The notes under the pieces: model-generated
What the model saw: the letters and a program-made list of their open reading frames with translations, nothing else
Database searches by the model: none
Told to the model about the DNA's origin: nothing
Assembly: GCF_005116575.1 (NCBI RefSeq)
Contig: NZ_SWCN01000012.1
Span: 62,001-126,000, forward strand
Reading direction: 5' to 3'
DNA from: Desulforhopalus sp. IMCC35007
GTDB taxonomy: Bacteria > Desulfobacterota > Desulfobulbia > Desulfobulbales > Desulfocapsaceae
Length of the DNA stretch: 64,000 nucleotides
Shown: positions 28,152-35,898 of the stretch, piece after piece
How the letters are laid out: each line of letters opens with the position of its first letter
How positions within the stretch are numbered: position 1 is the stretch's first letter
Made by a program: the position numbers and the translations under genes

Positions 28152-28442
28152 TTAGTCGGTGATCATTTGAGTACAGTCGAAAAAACCTACGTCTGGGTAA
28201 CGTTTTTTCGCTTCCTCAAAAGACAATGTCTTCATGTCATCACAAATCTTTTTCATCCTAATCTCTTCATCTGTTGGAAACTTTTTGCGACAAGCATTAT
28301 GAACAAGCCTTGCAGCAACGTCACTATCAACCCCTTTCGAATTCTCAAGAATACAATCTTCGTAATTATCCGGACCGAACCAACCGGCAACAGAAGAACA
28401 GGGGACAGAAAGAACACAGAGTGCTAATAAAAACTTTTTCAC
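28152..28442 (-). CDS. Small secreted protein of unknown function
   Basis: 96 residues with a signal peptide (MKKFLLALCVLSVPCSSVAG). The mature part carries NYEDCILENSKGVDSDVAARLVHNACRKKF (quoted in two parts: Cys near 30 and 51) and two further cysteines (66 and 89 region), suggesting disulfides in the periplasm. The pattern recurs in small secreted proteins of Gram-negative bacteria, but the role is unknown. AGGAGG precedes the ATG. It probably belongs to the cassette region, though I saw no clear attC after it. Confidence 0.65.
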   Translation of the reverse strand: MKKFLLALCVLSVPCSSVAGWFGPDNYEDCILENSKGVDSDVAARLVHNACRKKFPTDEEIRMKKICDDMKTLSFEEAKKRYPDVGFFDCTQMITD

Positions 28443-28580
28443 GGTTAAATCCCTCCTTTAATTAATCAACAGCACAGAACATGCAATTCAGGAAATTTTC
28501 TGTGCAATGGGCTTTCTGACAAACCTACGTATCCTCATGGCCGCTTGCACATCCCCACCTAAACTGTTTAGTTCCAATGT

Positions 28581-28784
28581 TCATGCCGTATAGTTCTGAT
28601 GGGTTTCTAAGCGCTGATGATTAGATAACACACCAATAAACTTCTTGTAATCATTGGGAGCTATTTCACCTTGGATAACTAAACCATCAAATAGGCCTAT
28701 AGAAAGATAATCTGCAGCGTTAGCGTTCGTCTCAAGAACAAGAAAAATACAGGTTGAGTTTAGTTGATGTCGATTCACTTGCAA
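28581..28784 (-). pseudogene. Truncated ClpP-like secreted protein remnant
   Basis: A 67-codon frame from a TTG. Its middle, LVIQGEIAPNDYKKFIGVL, matches the N-terminal LLLSGQIEPGDLNKIVKAV of the ClpP-like protein at 26567-27358. A partial signal-peptide-like stretch precedes it. The catalytic Gly-rich, Ser and His motifs are absent, so only the N-terminus of a second paralogue survives. Confidence 0.5.
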
Positions 28785-28835
28785 TACCTGTGACCTTAGG
28801 CGGTCCTAGTGTAGTGATGGGTTATCTGAAAATTA

Positions 28836-29591
28836 TTATTCAGTTACATAGTAGGGATTTGCTGATTCATTAAATTTAAATTTCAAGTCCTTAAGATCAA
28901 ATAGATGACAACTTAATAACTTAATGGAATCTAGATCGAAAAAAACTATATTATGTCCTTCAGCAAGCATGCTTTTGTATGCAATTCCATCAAAGCCATT
29001 GTGTTTGAAAAACTCTGCCATTACTTGTGTTGGAACATAATCTGCAACTCGGTCAGTATTAGTCATGGGTTTCGAAAATGCAGTGTCTATATCAGCCCAG
29101 ACAGCTTCTTCTCTCTTTTTCGGGCTAGGTTCTTTAAAATAAATTGTAAATTTATTGGTATTAACTGAGCAATCAACTAGCTTCATTTTTTTTAGAGTTT
29201 TAAAACTACCAACCGAAACTGTTGATCCAAGCCAAGGACGAACTTCTGCCATTGCGGTTTCTTTCGTCGTAGCTGTATAAAGATAAGGTATTCCTTTAGG
29301 ATTTGCTCTCCCTTCAGATGCTTCATGCCTTAACGGAAGCATCCTTTCTGAAGGATAAGGGGCTGGAAGATCACCTATAAGGATATCATCTTGATATTCA
29401 GGTTTCCATGAGTGACCGAGTTGAGCTCGCCAAAGATGACTACCTTTTTTTATGTATTCTACTCTTTTGACCGATGCTTCAAGGACCTTCATCATGAATT
29501 TCATTATTTCTTTGTCATAGAAGTACCTGTTGTTCGTTTTTACAGATCGTTCAAAGTTCGAATAACTACTGTGACTTTTAAAATGTTTCAT
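28836..29591 (-). CDS. RES-domain protein, NAD-consuming toxin family
   Basis: 251 residues. RES motifs are visible: LWRAQLG (near 53, the NAD-contacting Arg), YLYTATTKETAMAEVRPW (near 105, with the conserved Glu) and a C-terminal NGFDGIAYKS...GHNIVFFD. RES proteins such as MbcT and ParT phosphorolyse or modify NAD and are usually paired with an Xre/MbcA antitoxin. No such partner is adjacent. An attC-like site lies 34 bp upstream of its start, so it appears to be a solitary cassette gene. Confidence 0.8.
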   Translation of the reverse strand: MKHFKSHSSYSNFERSVKTNNRYFYDKEIMKFMMKVLEASVKRVEYIKKGSHLWRAQLGHSWKPEYQDDILIGDLPAPYPSERMLPLRHEASEGRANPKGIPYLYTATTKETAMAEVRPWLGSTVSVGSFKTLKKMKLVDCSVNTNKFTIYFKEPSPKKREEAVWADIDTAFSKPMTNTDRVADYVPTQVMAEFFKHNGFDGIAYKSMLAEGHNIVFFDLDSIKLLSCHLFDLKDLKFKFNESANPYYVTE

Positions 29592-29624
29592 ATCATAAAG
29601 ATAACAAGTGATTGTGTAGAAACT

Positions 29625-29672
29625 TCTTAACTCGCTTTTTGTAATGTTATACAGAAGGAGGACGAGTTAGGC
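29625..29672 (-). repeat. attC-like integron recombination site D
   Basis: On the minus strand R'' is GCCTAAC, an exact RYYYAAC match, and R' is GTTAAGA. The arms CGAGTT/AACTCG pair, with a further nested hairpin in the centre. It is 48 bp, positioned just upstream of the RES gene as the end of the preceding cassette. The stretch 29673-29895 holds no recognised gene. Confidence 0.5.
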
Positions 29673-29895
29673 AACCTTCACGATACCACAACACTATCGT
29701 AAATTACCGGATATAGATTTCCACTGGCAACGAACATAGAAATACAAATTCAACGATTTGACCTTGTTCCTGTACATCCTGATTCATATCGGAATGTAAA
29801 GTTGCTCCATTTCCACACATCCGGCTGATTGATGATACTTTCAGTTCAGGCTGTATCAACCATTCAAAATGATCGAAATCTATTGCTCGCCGACA

Positions 29896-29920
29896 CCAGG
29901 AAGGCCCAAGGCCTTCCTGG
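29896..29920. repeat. Perfect 11-bp inverted repeat
   Basis: CCAGGAAGGCC and its complement are separated by only CAA. There is no T-run on either side. It may be a terminator of a lost operon or a REP-like element. Confidence 0.5.
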
Positions 29921-29969
29921 TCATACCATTGCGTCATGCAAATGAGGGAAAAACATGGTGCGATTGCAC

Positions 29970-30190
29970 TCAAACTGCACAGTTTTCCAGAACCATAGCC
30001 ATGTCCTGGCCGCCACCAATACACAAAGAAGCCAGACCAAGCCCCTACTTCTGACGCTTCATCTGGTGCATCAAGGTCACAAGGATACTCGCACCGGTAC
30101 CCCCAATGGGATGCCCCAAACAGATATCGCTGCCAAGCACGTTGGTTCTTTCAATATCACACTTGAGCTCGCGCTTGCAGGCCATCAAAG
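29970..30190 (-). pseudogene. Thiolase (acetyl-CoA acetyltransferase) C-terminal remnant
   Basis: Minus-strand translation gives RELKCDIERTNVLGSDICLGHPIGG..., then TGASILVTLMHQMKR, an in-frame TAG, and GLASLCIGGGQDMAMVLE (quoted in short pieces). These are the two C-terminal active-site blocks of thiolases, GHPIG.TGA with the catalytic His and CIGGGQ with the catalytic Cys. About 70 codons remain and the rest is gone. Confidence 0.8.
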
Positions 30191-30296
30191 ATCAACAGAC
30201 AAGCAGCTACCCATCACCCATCCCCTGTCCCCCTGGGCTCCTGGCAGGGCGTAGGGCTCCGGGCTCATGGGCTCTTCCATGCCACCGGCAAGAATC

Positions 30297-30328
30297 CCCT
30301 CCCCTTTTTCGCGTGAAAAAGGGGAGGG
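30297..30328. terminator. Perfect 14-bp hairpin, bidirectional terminator-like
   Basis: CCCTCCCCTTTTTC and its complement flank a GCGT loop. It lies about 90 bp after the stop of the minus-strand lipoprotein gene (30420-31241). On that strand it could end transcription, although no extended T-run follows. Confidence 0.5.
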
Positions 30329-30419
30329 ACAATCCAGGAACTCTGCTGCACAACTAAAAACTGTTGATTCCTGTAACAGTGTGTACTCAGTAAAGAGAGG
30401 TTGTTTTGCTTTTGTAGGA

Positions 30420-31241
30420 TTAATTCACCTTCAGGGAACCTCCAGTACCTAAGCCACCTTTTACTTCTTGGGCTTTGTAGGATTTCAGGGCTATGACCAT
30501 GTTATTAAATGAGTCTGTAAATGCCGCGACCAGGACTTTACCTTCAGCAGTATTTGTATAGCCCCCTCCACCTAAACCAATTCCGCTGGAGAAAAGACCA
30601 CCAAGCATACCGAGGTCAACATTTTTGGCACTTCCTTCAGAAGCGGCTAATTGTACACCTGAGCGGTTGTCTATAAGCGTCAGCATCGTGCTCGCCTCTT
30701 TAAAGTTTAGACTACTGCCAATAAGCGATCCTACCGATCCAAACACTCCCCCTATCGCTCCTCCTATGCTTCCTGCATTATTGTTGCTGAAGGTTATTGA
30801 AGGACTCATGGAATAATCCGCTGCCACCATCTGGCCTTTTTGGAAATTTGATCCCTTTCGCAACTCACCAGAATTTTCAAGGGCGCGCTCTTCCATCATG
30901 TTATTCATTGCACGGCCACGCTCTACAACGACGAAGCAGTTAGATTGCTGTGCCAGCATTTTTAAAACTGGAGTTGTTGGTCCGAGTTTCCAATCAGTCC
31001 TCAAATATACATACCATGGGGCGGAGGTTTCTTCGACGACAGCTAAGGTGCCGAGTGTAGCATCACACCTCTGGAGCGCAGGGTTTACATTTTGGGAAGA
31101 TGAACCTGCGGTAGAGCCGGTAGCGGTTGTCTTGGCTCCTTCCGAGCCCATCTGCATACCGATGCATCCTGTCAACGAGATTGAGAGAACAAGAGACGCG
31201 AAGAGCTGTAGAGTTAATACAGGTTTAAGGGGTAGAGTCAT
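30420..31241 (-). CDS. CsgG-like outer-membrane lipoprotein
   Basis: 273 residues with a lipoprotein signal peptide; the lipobox is LTGC, with Cys near residue 26. The body resembles CsgG/HfaB-type proteins: an N-terminal nucleotide-fold-like half with SNCFVVVERGRAMNNMMEER, a glycine-rich central stretch (about 155-175, and again 215-232) and a C-terminal DSFNNMVIALKSY helix. Such proteins form secretion pores or assemble surface fibres. No curli genes are nearby, so its cargo is unknown. GGAG precedes the ATG. It is an intact gene between two decayed metabolic genes. Confidence 0.7.
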   Translation of the reverse strand: MTLPLKPVLTLQLFASLVLSISLTGCIGMQMGSEGAKTTATGSTAGSSSQNVNPALQRCDATLGTLAVVEETSAPWYVYLRTDWKLGPTTPVLKMLAQQSNCFVVVERGRAMNNMMEERALENSGELRKGSNFQKGQMVAADYSMSPSITFSNNNAGSIGGAIGGVFGSVGSLIGSSLNFKEASTMLTLIDNRSGVQLAASEGSAKNVDLGMLGGLFSSGIGLGGGGYTNTAEGKVLVAAFTDSFNNMVIALKSYKAQEVKGGLGTGGSLKVN

Positions 31242-31459
31242 GATATTCTCCTTTTAGCGGTAGGTTGATTGAAAATGTATTTGTTCGAATAAGTTTTACT
31301 ATTTAAATCATAATTTTACCTAACTGTAAACAGGAACATTTTGTCTGAAGGTGAGGGCCTTTAAAAGGGTTGACTTTTAAAAGGAGTTTGTCAAGACCTC
31401 CAAAAAGCGATAGGACAGATACCCCGTAAACCCATGGGCCAGTTGCCAGACGTTTGTAG

Positions 31460-31690
31460 GGAGAGGTGGAACATGTCACCTTCAATGGTGCCTACGCCAT
31501 TGAAATGGGCCAGAAGGTTGTCTATACCACGAAGAGATGTGTGTTCACCCTTACAGATCATGGCTTCGAGCTGACTGAAATTGCTCCAGGCGTTGAGCTT
31601 GGAAAAAGACATTCTGCCCCAGATGAACTATCTCCAAGCACTCAGTCCAGAGATCAAGAGACCGAGTCCCCCCGTTTTCTGCATAACAGG
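31460..31690 (+). pseudogene. Acyl-CoA:acetate/3-ketoacid CoA-transferase remnant, frameshifted
   Basis: Plus-strand translation from 31466 reads VEHVTFNGAYAIEMGQK, VVYTTKRCVFTLTD and GFELTEIAPGVELGK, then shifts frame at an A-run near 31601-31606 into DILPQMNY and LSPEIK. This is the C-terminal end of the CoA-transferase I family. A stop codon just upstream shows the gene body is lost. With the thiolase remnant it suggests a decayed acetoacetate or short-chain fatty-acid pathway. The interval 31691-31979 holds no gene. Confidence 0.75.
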
Positions 31691-31979
31691 CTCCATATGC
31701 CCTGCTCAAAAATAAAATCGCAGGGCTTGAATCGGTTTGCCCTAGTTATTCCATAGGGCTCTACAAAAACTCTCCCCCATTACTGCCCTTTGTTGTTTGG
31801 CCGTCTTAAGTTGAACGGATTACCGGTTTTCGTCCGGGAACTGAAGAATAACTTTGACATTCAACTCTGCTATAAATAATGTAAATCTCTGTACATAAAA
31901 AACATTTACAGTCTGCATGAGCAATGAGATGCGCATGCTGTTTGTTCACTCTACCGAAAAATCAAATCAGGAGGCAGTA

Positions 31980-32123
31980 ATGGCAAAAGACAAGAAGGAT
32001 AAGAAAGATAAAAAAGACGAGAAGAAGTGTGACAAGAAAAAATGTGAAAAAAAAGAGCTGAAAAAAGCTGAGAAAAAGAAAAAGGAGAAGAAAGACAAAA
32101 AGAGCAAGAAGGACAAGAAATAA
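31980..32123 (+). CDS. Lysine-rich microprotein
   Basis: 47 residues, of which 28 are lysine and most others Asp or Glu. Two cysteines (17 and 22) lie in a C-x4-C arrangement. ATG at 31980 follows a consensus AGGAGG, so translation is likely. A longer in-frame start at 31917 lacks such a site. The highly charged, disordered sequence suggests nucleic-acid or polyanion binding, or a counter-ion role; this is inference. It is not adjacent to other intact genes of the same strand. Confidence 0.65.
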   Translation: MAKDKKDKKDKKDEKKCDKKKCEKKELKKAEKKKKEKKDKKSKKDKK

Positions 32124-32152
32124 GGTAATCTTTAATTTACAGGATATACAAA

Positions 32153-32195
32153 CCCGGTTCAGACAAGGCAACAGGCTCATTCATTGTGAACCGGG
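32153..32195 (+). terminator. Hairpin after the lysine-rich gene
   Basis: CCCGGTTCA and TGAACCGGG form a 9-bp stem 30 bp after the stop, with a 25-base loop. The T-run is lacking, so termination is possible but not assured. Confidence 0.45.
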
Positions 32196-32782
32196 ACGAT
32201 ACCTGTTGTTCTCTGCTGTTTTTCATGCTCCGCCTCCCTGGTGAAACTCCCAGCGAGGGAGGCGACGCCAACAGAATCAAGAGCCCTTTCCCAAATAACT
32301 GAAAATCACATCAGGCCCATACAGCGCAATACCGGCCTGGATAATAAAAGAGAAGCCTCCTCATTGCCGGCCTGGTGTCATCAAGATCTGACTTCCGGCT
32401 TTAACCCCACTGCTTGAAGAATATCCCCGCACTATAAAAGACAGCGGTGACTGTCGCACTCTTCTTCAGCGTCTTTTCACACTGCGGCCTACTGTCAACC
32501 GTCAACTTTCTGATAATGCGCTCCGTCACTCCGGCAGGTTTAAAAATAGAAAGTATTAACCAAAAGTGAACCCCAATACCATTGCCTACACATTAGCACT
32601 ACAATTTGATACAAAAATCCGCCATTGACTGCCCTTGTCAAAGAAAAAAAAACAATTATTTATAACAATACGCCTAACCTAATCAAAGGGCTACTCTTCA
32701 TGCCTCCATGAACGTATCATGCTGTCAACACAGACAGAGTGCAGGAAGTTCAACAATCAAACACTACAGGGAGAATGTCATA
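32196..32782. other. Long intergenic region with a second hairpin
   Basis: About 590 bp without a recognised gene. A 9-bp GC-rich stem (CGCCTCCCT with AGGGAGGCG) lies at 32231-32264. The remainder becomes A/T-rich toward the next gene and probably contains its promoter. Confidence 0.5.
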
Positions 32783-33283
32783 ATGAAATTAAGAACTTTT
32801 CTGGTATCACTTTCCACTGTTTTTCTCGCCTCAAACGCTCTGGCCCTTGAGGCAAGTTTTTCAGACAATGCCTGGGATGGAATAGATGTTCCAGAAGGAC
32901 AACAATGTCAGAAATTTGGCGGCAATAATCCAGCAACTCCCAAGCTTATGATCAAAGATATACCCACCGGCACTAATGCAATCATCCTCGAATACAGCGA
33001 TCGTGATTCTGAAAAAATGAATAACGGCGGGCATGGAAGAATGGTTTATACTCTGCACGCACCAGCCAGCGAAGTGGAAATCCCTTCAGTCCCCGGGCAC
33101 ACATTCGACTTACCTGCCGATTTCAAGTCAATTGAAGCCCACCGCAGTCCCGGCTGGGATAAGGAAGGCGCGTACATGCCCCCCTGCTCGGGTGGCAAAG
33201 GTCATGCCTACTACGTGACCATAAAAGCTGCTGATGGAGAAAAGGTTCTTGCTGAAACTGTCCTTGAGATGGGTAATTTCTAA
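32783..33283 (+). CDS. Secreted protein, possibly PEBP-like
   Basis: 166 residues with a signal peptide (cleavage after ALA near residue 20). The mature part includes CQKFGGNNPATPKLMIKDIP, EYSDRD and NGGHGRMVY, and later YMPPCSGGKGHAYYV. The order recalls phosphatidylethanolamine-binding-fold proteins of the YbhB type (PxL.I.D.P, then a ligand-site His, then PCP/G-x-G-x-H-Y). The match is partial, so the family call is tentative. ATG at 32783 has AGGGAG upstream. Confidence 0.55.
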   Translation: MKLRTFLVSLSTVFLASNALALEASFSDNAWDGIDVPEGQQCQKFGGNNPATPKLMIKDIPTGTNAIILEYSDRDSEKMNNGGHGRMVYTLHAPASEVEIPSVPGHTFDLPADFKSIEAHRSPGWDKEGAYMPPCSGGKGHAYYVTIKAADGEKVLAETVLEMGNF

Positions 33284-33411
33284 GATTGAACATCTGCAAA
33301 AAATACTTCCAGCTCACGCAGCCGATTGCTCTGCATGAGCTGGAAAAGGCAGGGATCAACAAACAACAAACGACAAAAAAGAGTTACAGATTATCAATCA
33401 CCAAACGCCAC

Positions 33412-33600
33412 TTAAATCCAGGTGAAGCATACGATCAAGGATACGGTTGAAGTCCCCCATTCGTTATCATACCAGCTCATCACCTTTACGGATTTGCCGA
33501 TCACTTTATTCGATTGACCTTCAATAATTGAAGAACGGCTGCCCCCCTGGAAACCAATGGAAACAGGAAGCAGATCGGTATCTCCATGTACTGTGGTCAT
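33412..33600 (-). pseudogene. Glyceraldehyde-3-phosphate dehydrogenase C-terminal remnant
   Basis: The frame carries SIIEGQSNKVIGKSVKVMSWYDNEWG, quoted here as the GAPDH end motif VKVMSWYDNEWG preceded by a short SI(I/V).G. The N-terminal NAD domain and the catalytic cysteine region are absent. It is one of several remnants in this kilobase. Confidence 0.75.
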
Positions 33601-33748
33601 TCAGCCACCCTCGATGCAAAATTGTCCAAAATAACATTAATGAAAGGTCTTATTGCAGTTCAGGTAGGTACCGTCTACATCTTTTAGCCAGACAAGATCA
33701 GGTATGGTGTTGATGAGAGTACGATGCCGACTCTCCGACAGTTTGAAA

Positions 33749-34175
33749 CTATTTTCGCTTAATTTGCGCTCGATCAACGATAGAAATCATTTTCGCTGAT
33801 GTCTGCAGCCCTCTCTTGGCTAACTCCATTTCAAGTAGCGGCCTTGAATTATAATTCTGAGCCGCATGCTGGAGTTGCTCTTCTCCACGCTTATATAATG
33901 CACTAAGGAGTCGCAATTTTTCTATATCTTCAGGCGGACCACCATAGCCAAAATTGATGGCACCAATAACCTCTTCTCGAGAGTTGCCAAGAGTATCCAG
34001 CCAAGCCTGGTTAATATCAATAAAATTGCCATTTTCATCACGGGACTGTTAGCTGAGCGGTGGGTGCTCCTTCATAGAGCTTTCTGAAATGGCCGCACTC
34101 TGCCTGTAGCTGAATCTGAATTTTCCAAGGCTCAGCAACCTTATTTTGATAGAATGCCAAGTCGGGGTATCTGGT
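33749..34175 (-). pseudogene. PAS-domain sensor remnant, frameshifted
   Basis: Minus-strand translation shows LYEGAPTAQLTV, then (after a one-base shift near 34045) RDENGNFIDINQAWLDTLG and EEVIGAINFGYGGPPEDI. This is a PAS domain core, followed by a helical segment ending at a TAG at 33749-33751. No kinase or cyclase output domain remains. Confidence 0.65.
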
Positions 34176-34328
34176 TGCATGAGATTACATGGAGTACAGG
34201 TGCTGAAGCTTTAAGCAGTTTTTCTCCAGGACTTTTTCGGTGTTAGTCGCATATGAGAAAAGCTTCAAGGCGACCTTCGCAATTGCTATTGGACAAGACG
34301 AGCGAAGGACGCCCCTTGAGAAACAACC

Positions 34329-35585
34329 TCAGCCTATTTTACCCACCACATAAGGGCCTTCTGGAATAACGGCTACCTTTACGTGAGATTTAAGGAGTTC
34401 ATCCACGGCTTTCTGACAATCCAGGATTTTGATCCCCTGAAAACGAGCCACATCCTCTTCTGACAGGCCAGGAGAGTAGATATAAATCTTACCCGCATGG
34501 GCAAGCGCCTGATAAATATTCTGGGCGCACCACTGATCGATGACAAAATTATCAGGATTTCCATGGTGCTTGTTAAAGTGTTCCGGGGTTGGATTCGACC
34601 TCATAATTGTGCAGAATTCCTCTCCACCAAGGCCCTCTTCACAGCCACAGGTGACAAGAATGGTGCCGTTTTTTTTCAGGATATCCCTTGCTGCAATGAG
34701 ACATTTTGATACCTGATAAAAGGAAGCATCTAAGGGATACCCCCCCGCAGAGGTAATCACCAGGTCAACTTTTTCAGGCAGTTTCGCAACAGCGTGGTTG
34801 GCAACGAGTTTGCACCCTTTCTGATGGGCAAGATCGTAATGCCCTGCAAAGACCCCGGCCAGTTCGCGCTTCTGATTAATGACGACATTGAGGATAAAAT
34901 CAACTCCGACAAGCTCAGTCACCTCCATGGCATACTGATGGAAAATGTTATTCTCCAGCCTGCAGTTTGCCTCGCGTAACTGATCGATTACCTTATACGA
35001 ATGCATAAACTTCATGGTCTGATAGCTGGAAATCCCAGGCAGAATAGACTTGCGACTTCCTGAAAACCCGGCATAGAAATGTGGTTCGATGAGGCCGGTC
35101 AAAATTTTCAGATCAGCATCGAGATAATGGGTGTTGATTTCAATAGGCGCCCCGTCGATTTTTGCTATTTCCCGTAACTCTTCTTCTTTCTGGCAGTAAT
35201 GGTTAACTATTTTATAGTTATCCATAATCTCTTTCCCGACCATCGATTCAAGCTCTTCCCCCAGATTGGGCCGGTGCATACCCGTTGCAATAAGAATAGT
35301 GGTGTTCTGGGGGGCAATACCCGCCTCTTCCAAGGTTCGCAGCAGCGGTGGTAGAATGATTTTATTTGGCACCGGCCGGGTAATGTCCGAGATAACGATA
35401 CAGGCATTTTTACGGCCCCTGGCGATCTCTGTCAGAGGTGCAGTCCCAATAGGGTTCAGGAGGCTTTCACGTACCGCCGCCTCGGGGTTTGCAAGGGCTT
35501 TTGCTGGCCTGTTTTCAATGAGCTGAACAGAATCTGGTAACTCAAGTTGTATCGTTTCTTTACCACACAGAAGGTTCGCCTTCAT
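34329..35585 (-). CDS. LarA-family (nickel-pincer lactate racemase-like) protein
   Basis: 418 residues. LarA-family motifs are present: SDITRPVP, IATGMHRP (near 100), NHYC, the EPHFYAGFSGSRKSILPG block (near 167-184, with the His and Lys used to anchor the nickel-pincer cofactor in LarA) and SAGGYPLD. Members racemise or epimerise hydroxy acids. The larB/C/E cofactor genes are not in the window, so substrate and cofactor state are unknown. ATG at 35585 has GGAG 7 bases upstream; further ATGs 6 and 12 bases earlier overlap that site. Confidence 0.85.
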   Translation of the reverse strand: MKANLLCGKETIQLELPDSVQLIENRPAKALANPEAAVRESLLNPIGTAPLTEIARGRKNACIVISDITRPVPNKIILPPLLRTLEEAGIAPQNTTILIATGMHRPNLGEELESMVGKEIMDNYKIVNHYCQKEEELREIAKIDGAPIEINTHYLDADLKILTGLIEPHFYAGFSGSRKSILPGISSYQTMKFMHSYKVIDQLREANCRLENNIFHQYAMEVTELVGVDFILNVVINQKRELAGVFAGHYDLAHQKGCKLVANHAVAKLPEKVDLVITSAGGYPLDASFYQVSKCLIAARDILKKNGTILVTCGCEEGLGGEEFCTIMRSNPTPEHFNKHHGNPDNFVIDQWCAQNIYQALAHAGKIYIYSPGLSEEDVARFQGIKILDCQKAVDELLKSHVKVAVIPEGPYVVGKIG

Positions 35586-35898
35586 TGTCATCTCCATCTA
35601 TTTTTGTTAATTCATTACGGTTTGTAAAAATATTACCTACTCGGAAAACCAGCTCATTTCTATCATATCAATCCACGGTATTAAAAAAAAATAATACAGG
35701 ATCGGTTTCATTTCTTTAATAAGGGGCTGCTCCCCTCTAACAATAGAAGGAATGAGTCCCTTGTGGCAGGTTGATTTTTTACAAAAATAAAACACCAATA
35801 TGTACAGTGCTCAAAGCTTTTCTTCTCTTTTACTTTGCTGCAAACCAGCATCAAAAAACCAGCGGCAATACCATCCCCTGATGCCCGGTGGTCTTTTG
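35586..35898. other. Intergenic region upstream of the LarA-family gene
   Basis: About 310 bp, A/T-rich, lying between the 3' end of the antiporter gene and the start of the LarA-family gene, both on the minus strand. It probably contains the LarA promoter. Nothing else was recognised. Confidence 0.4.

Noticed and set aside
28473-28505. GCACAGAA/TTCTGTGC hairpin, considered as attC
   Set aside because: No R'' heptamer on the right side; kept only as an ordinary inverted repeat.
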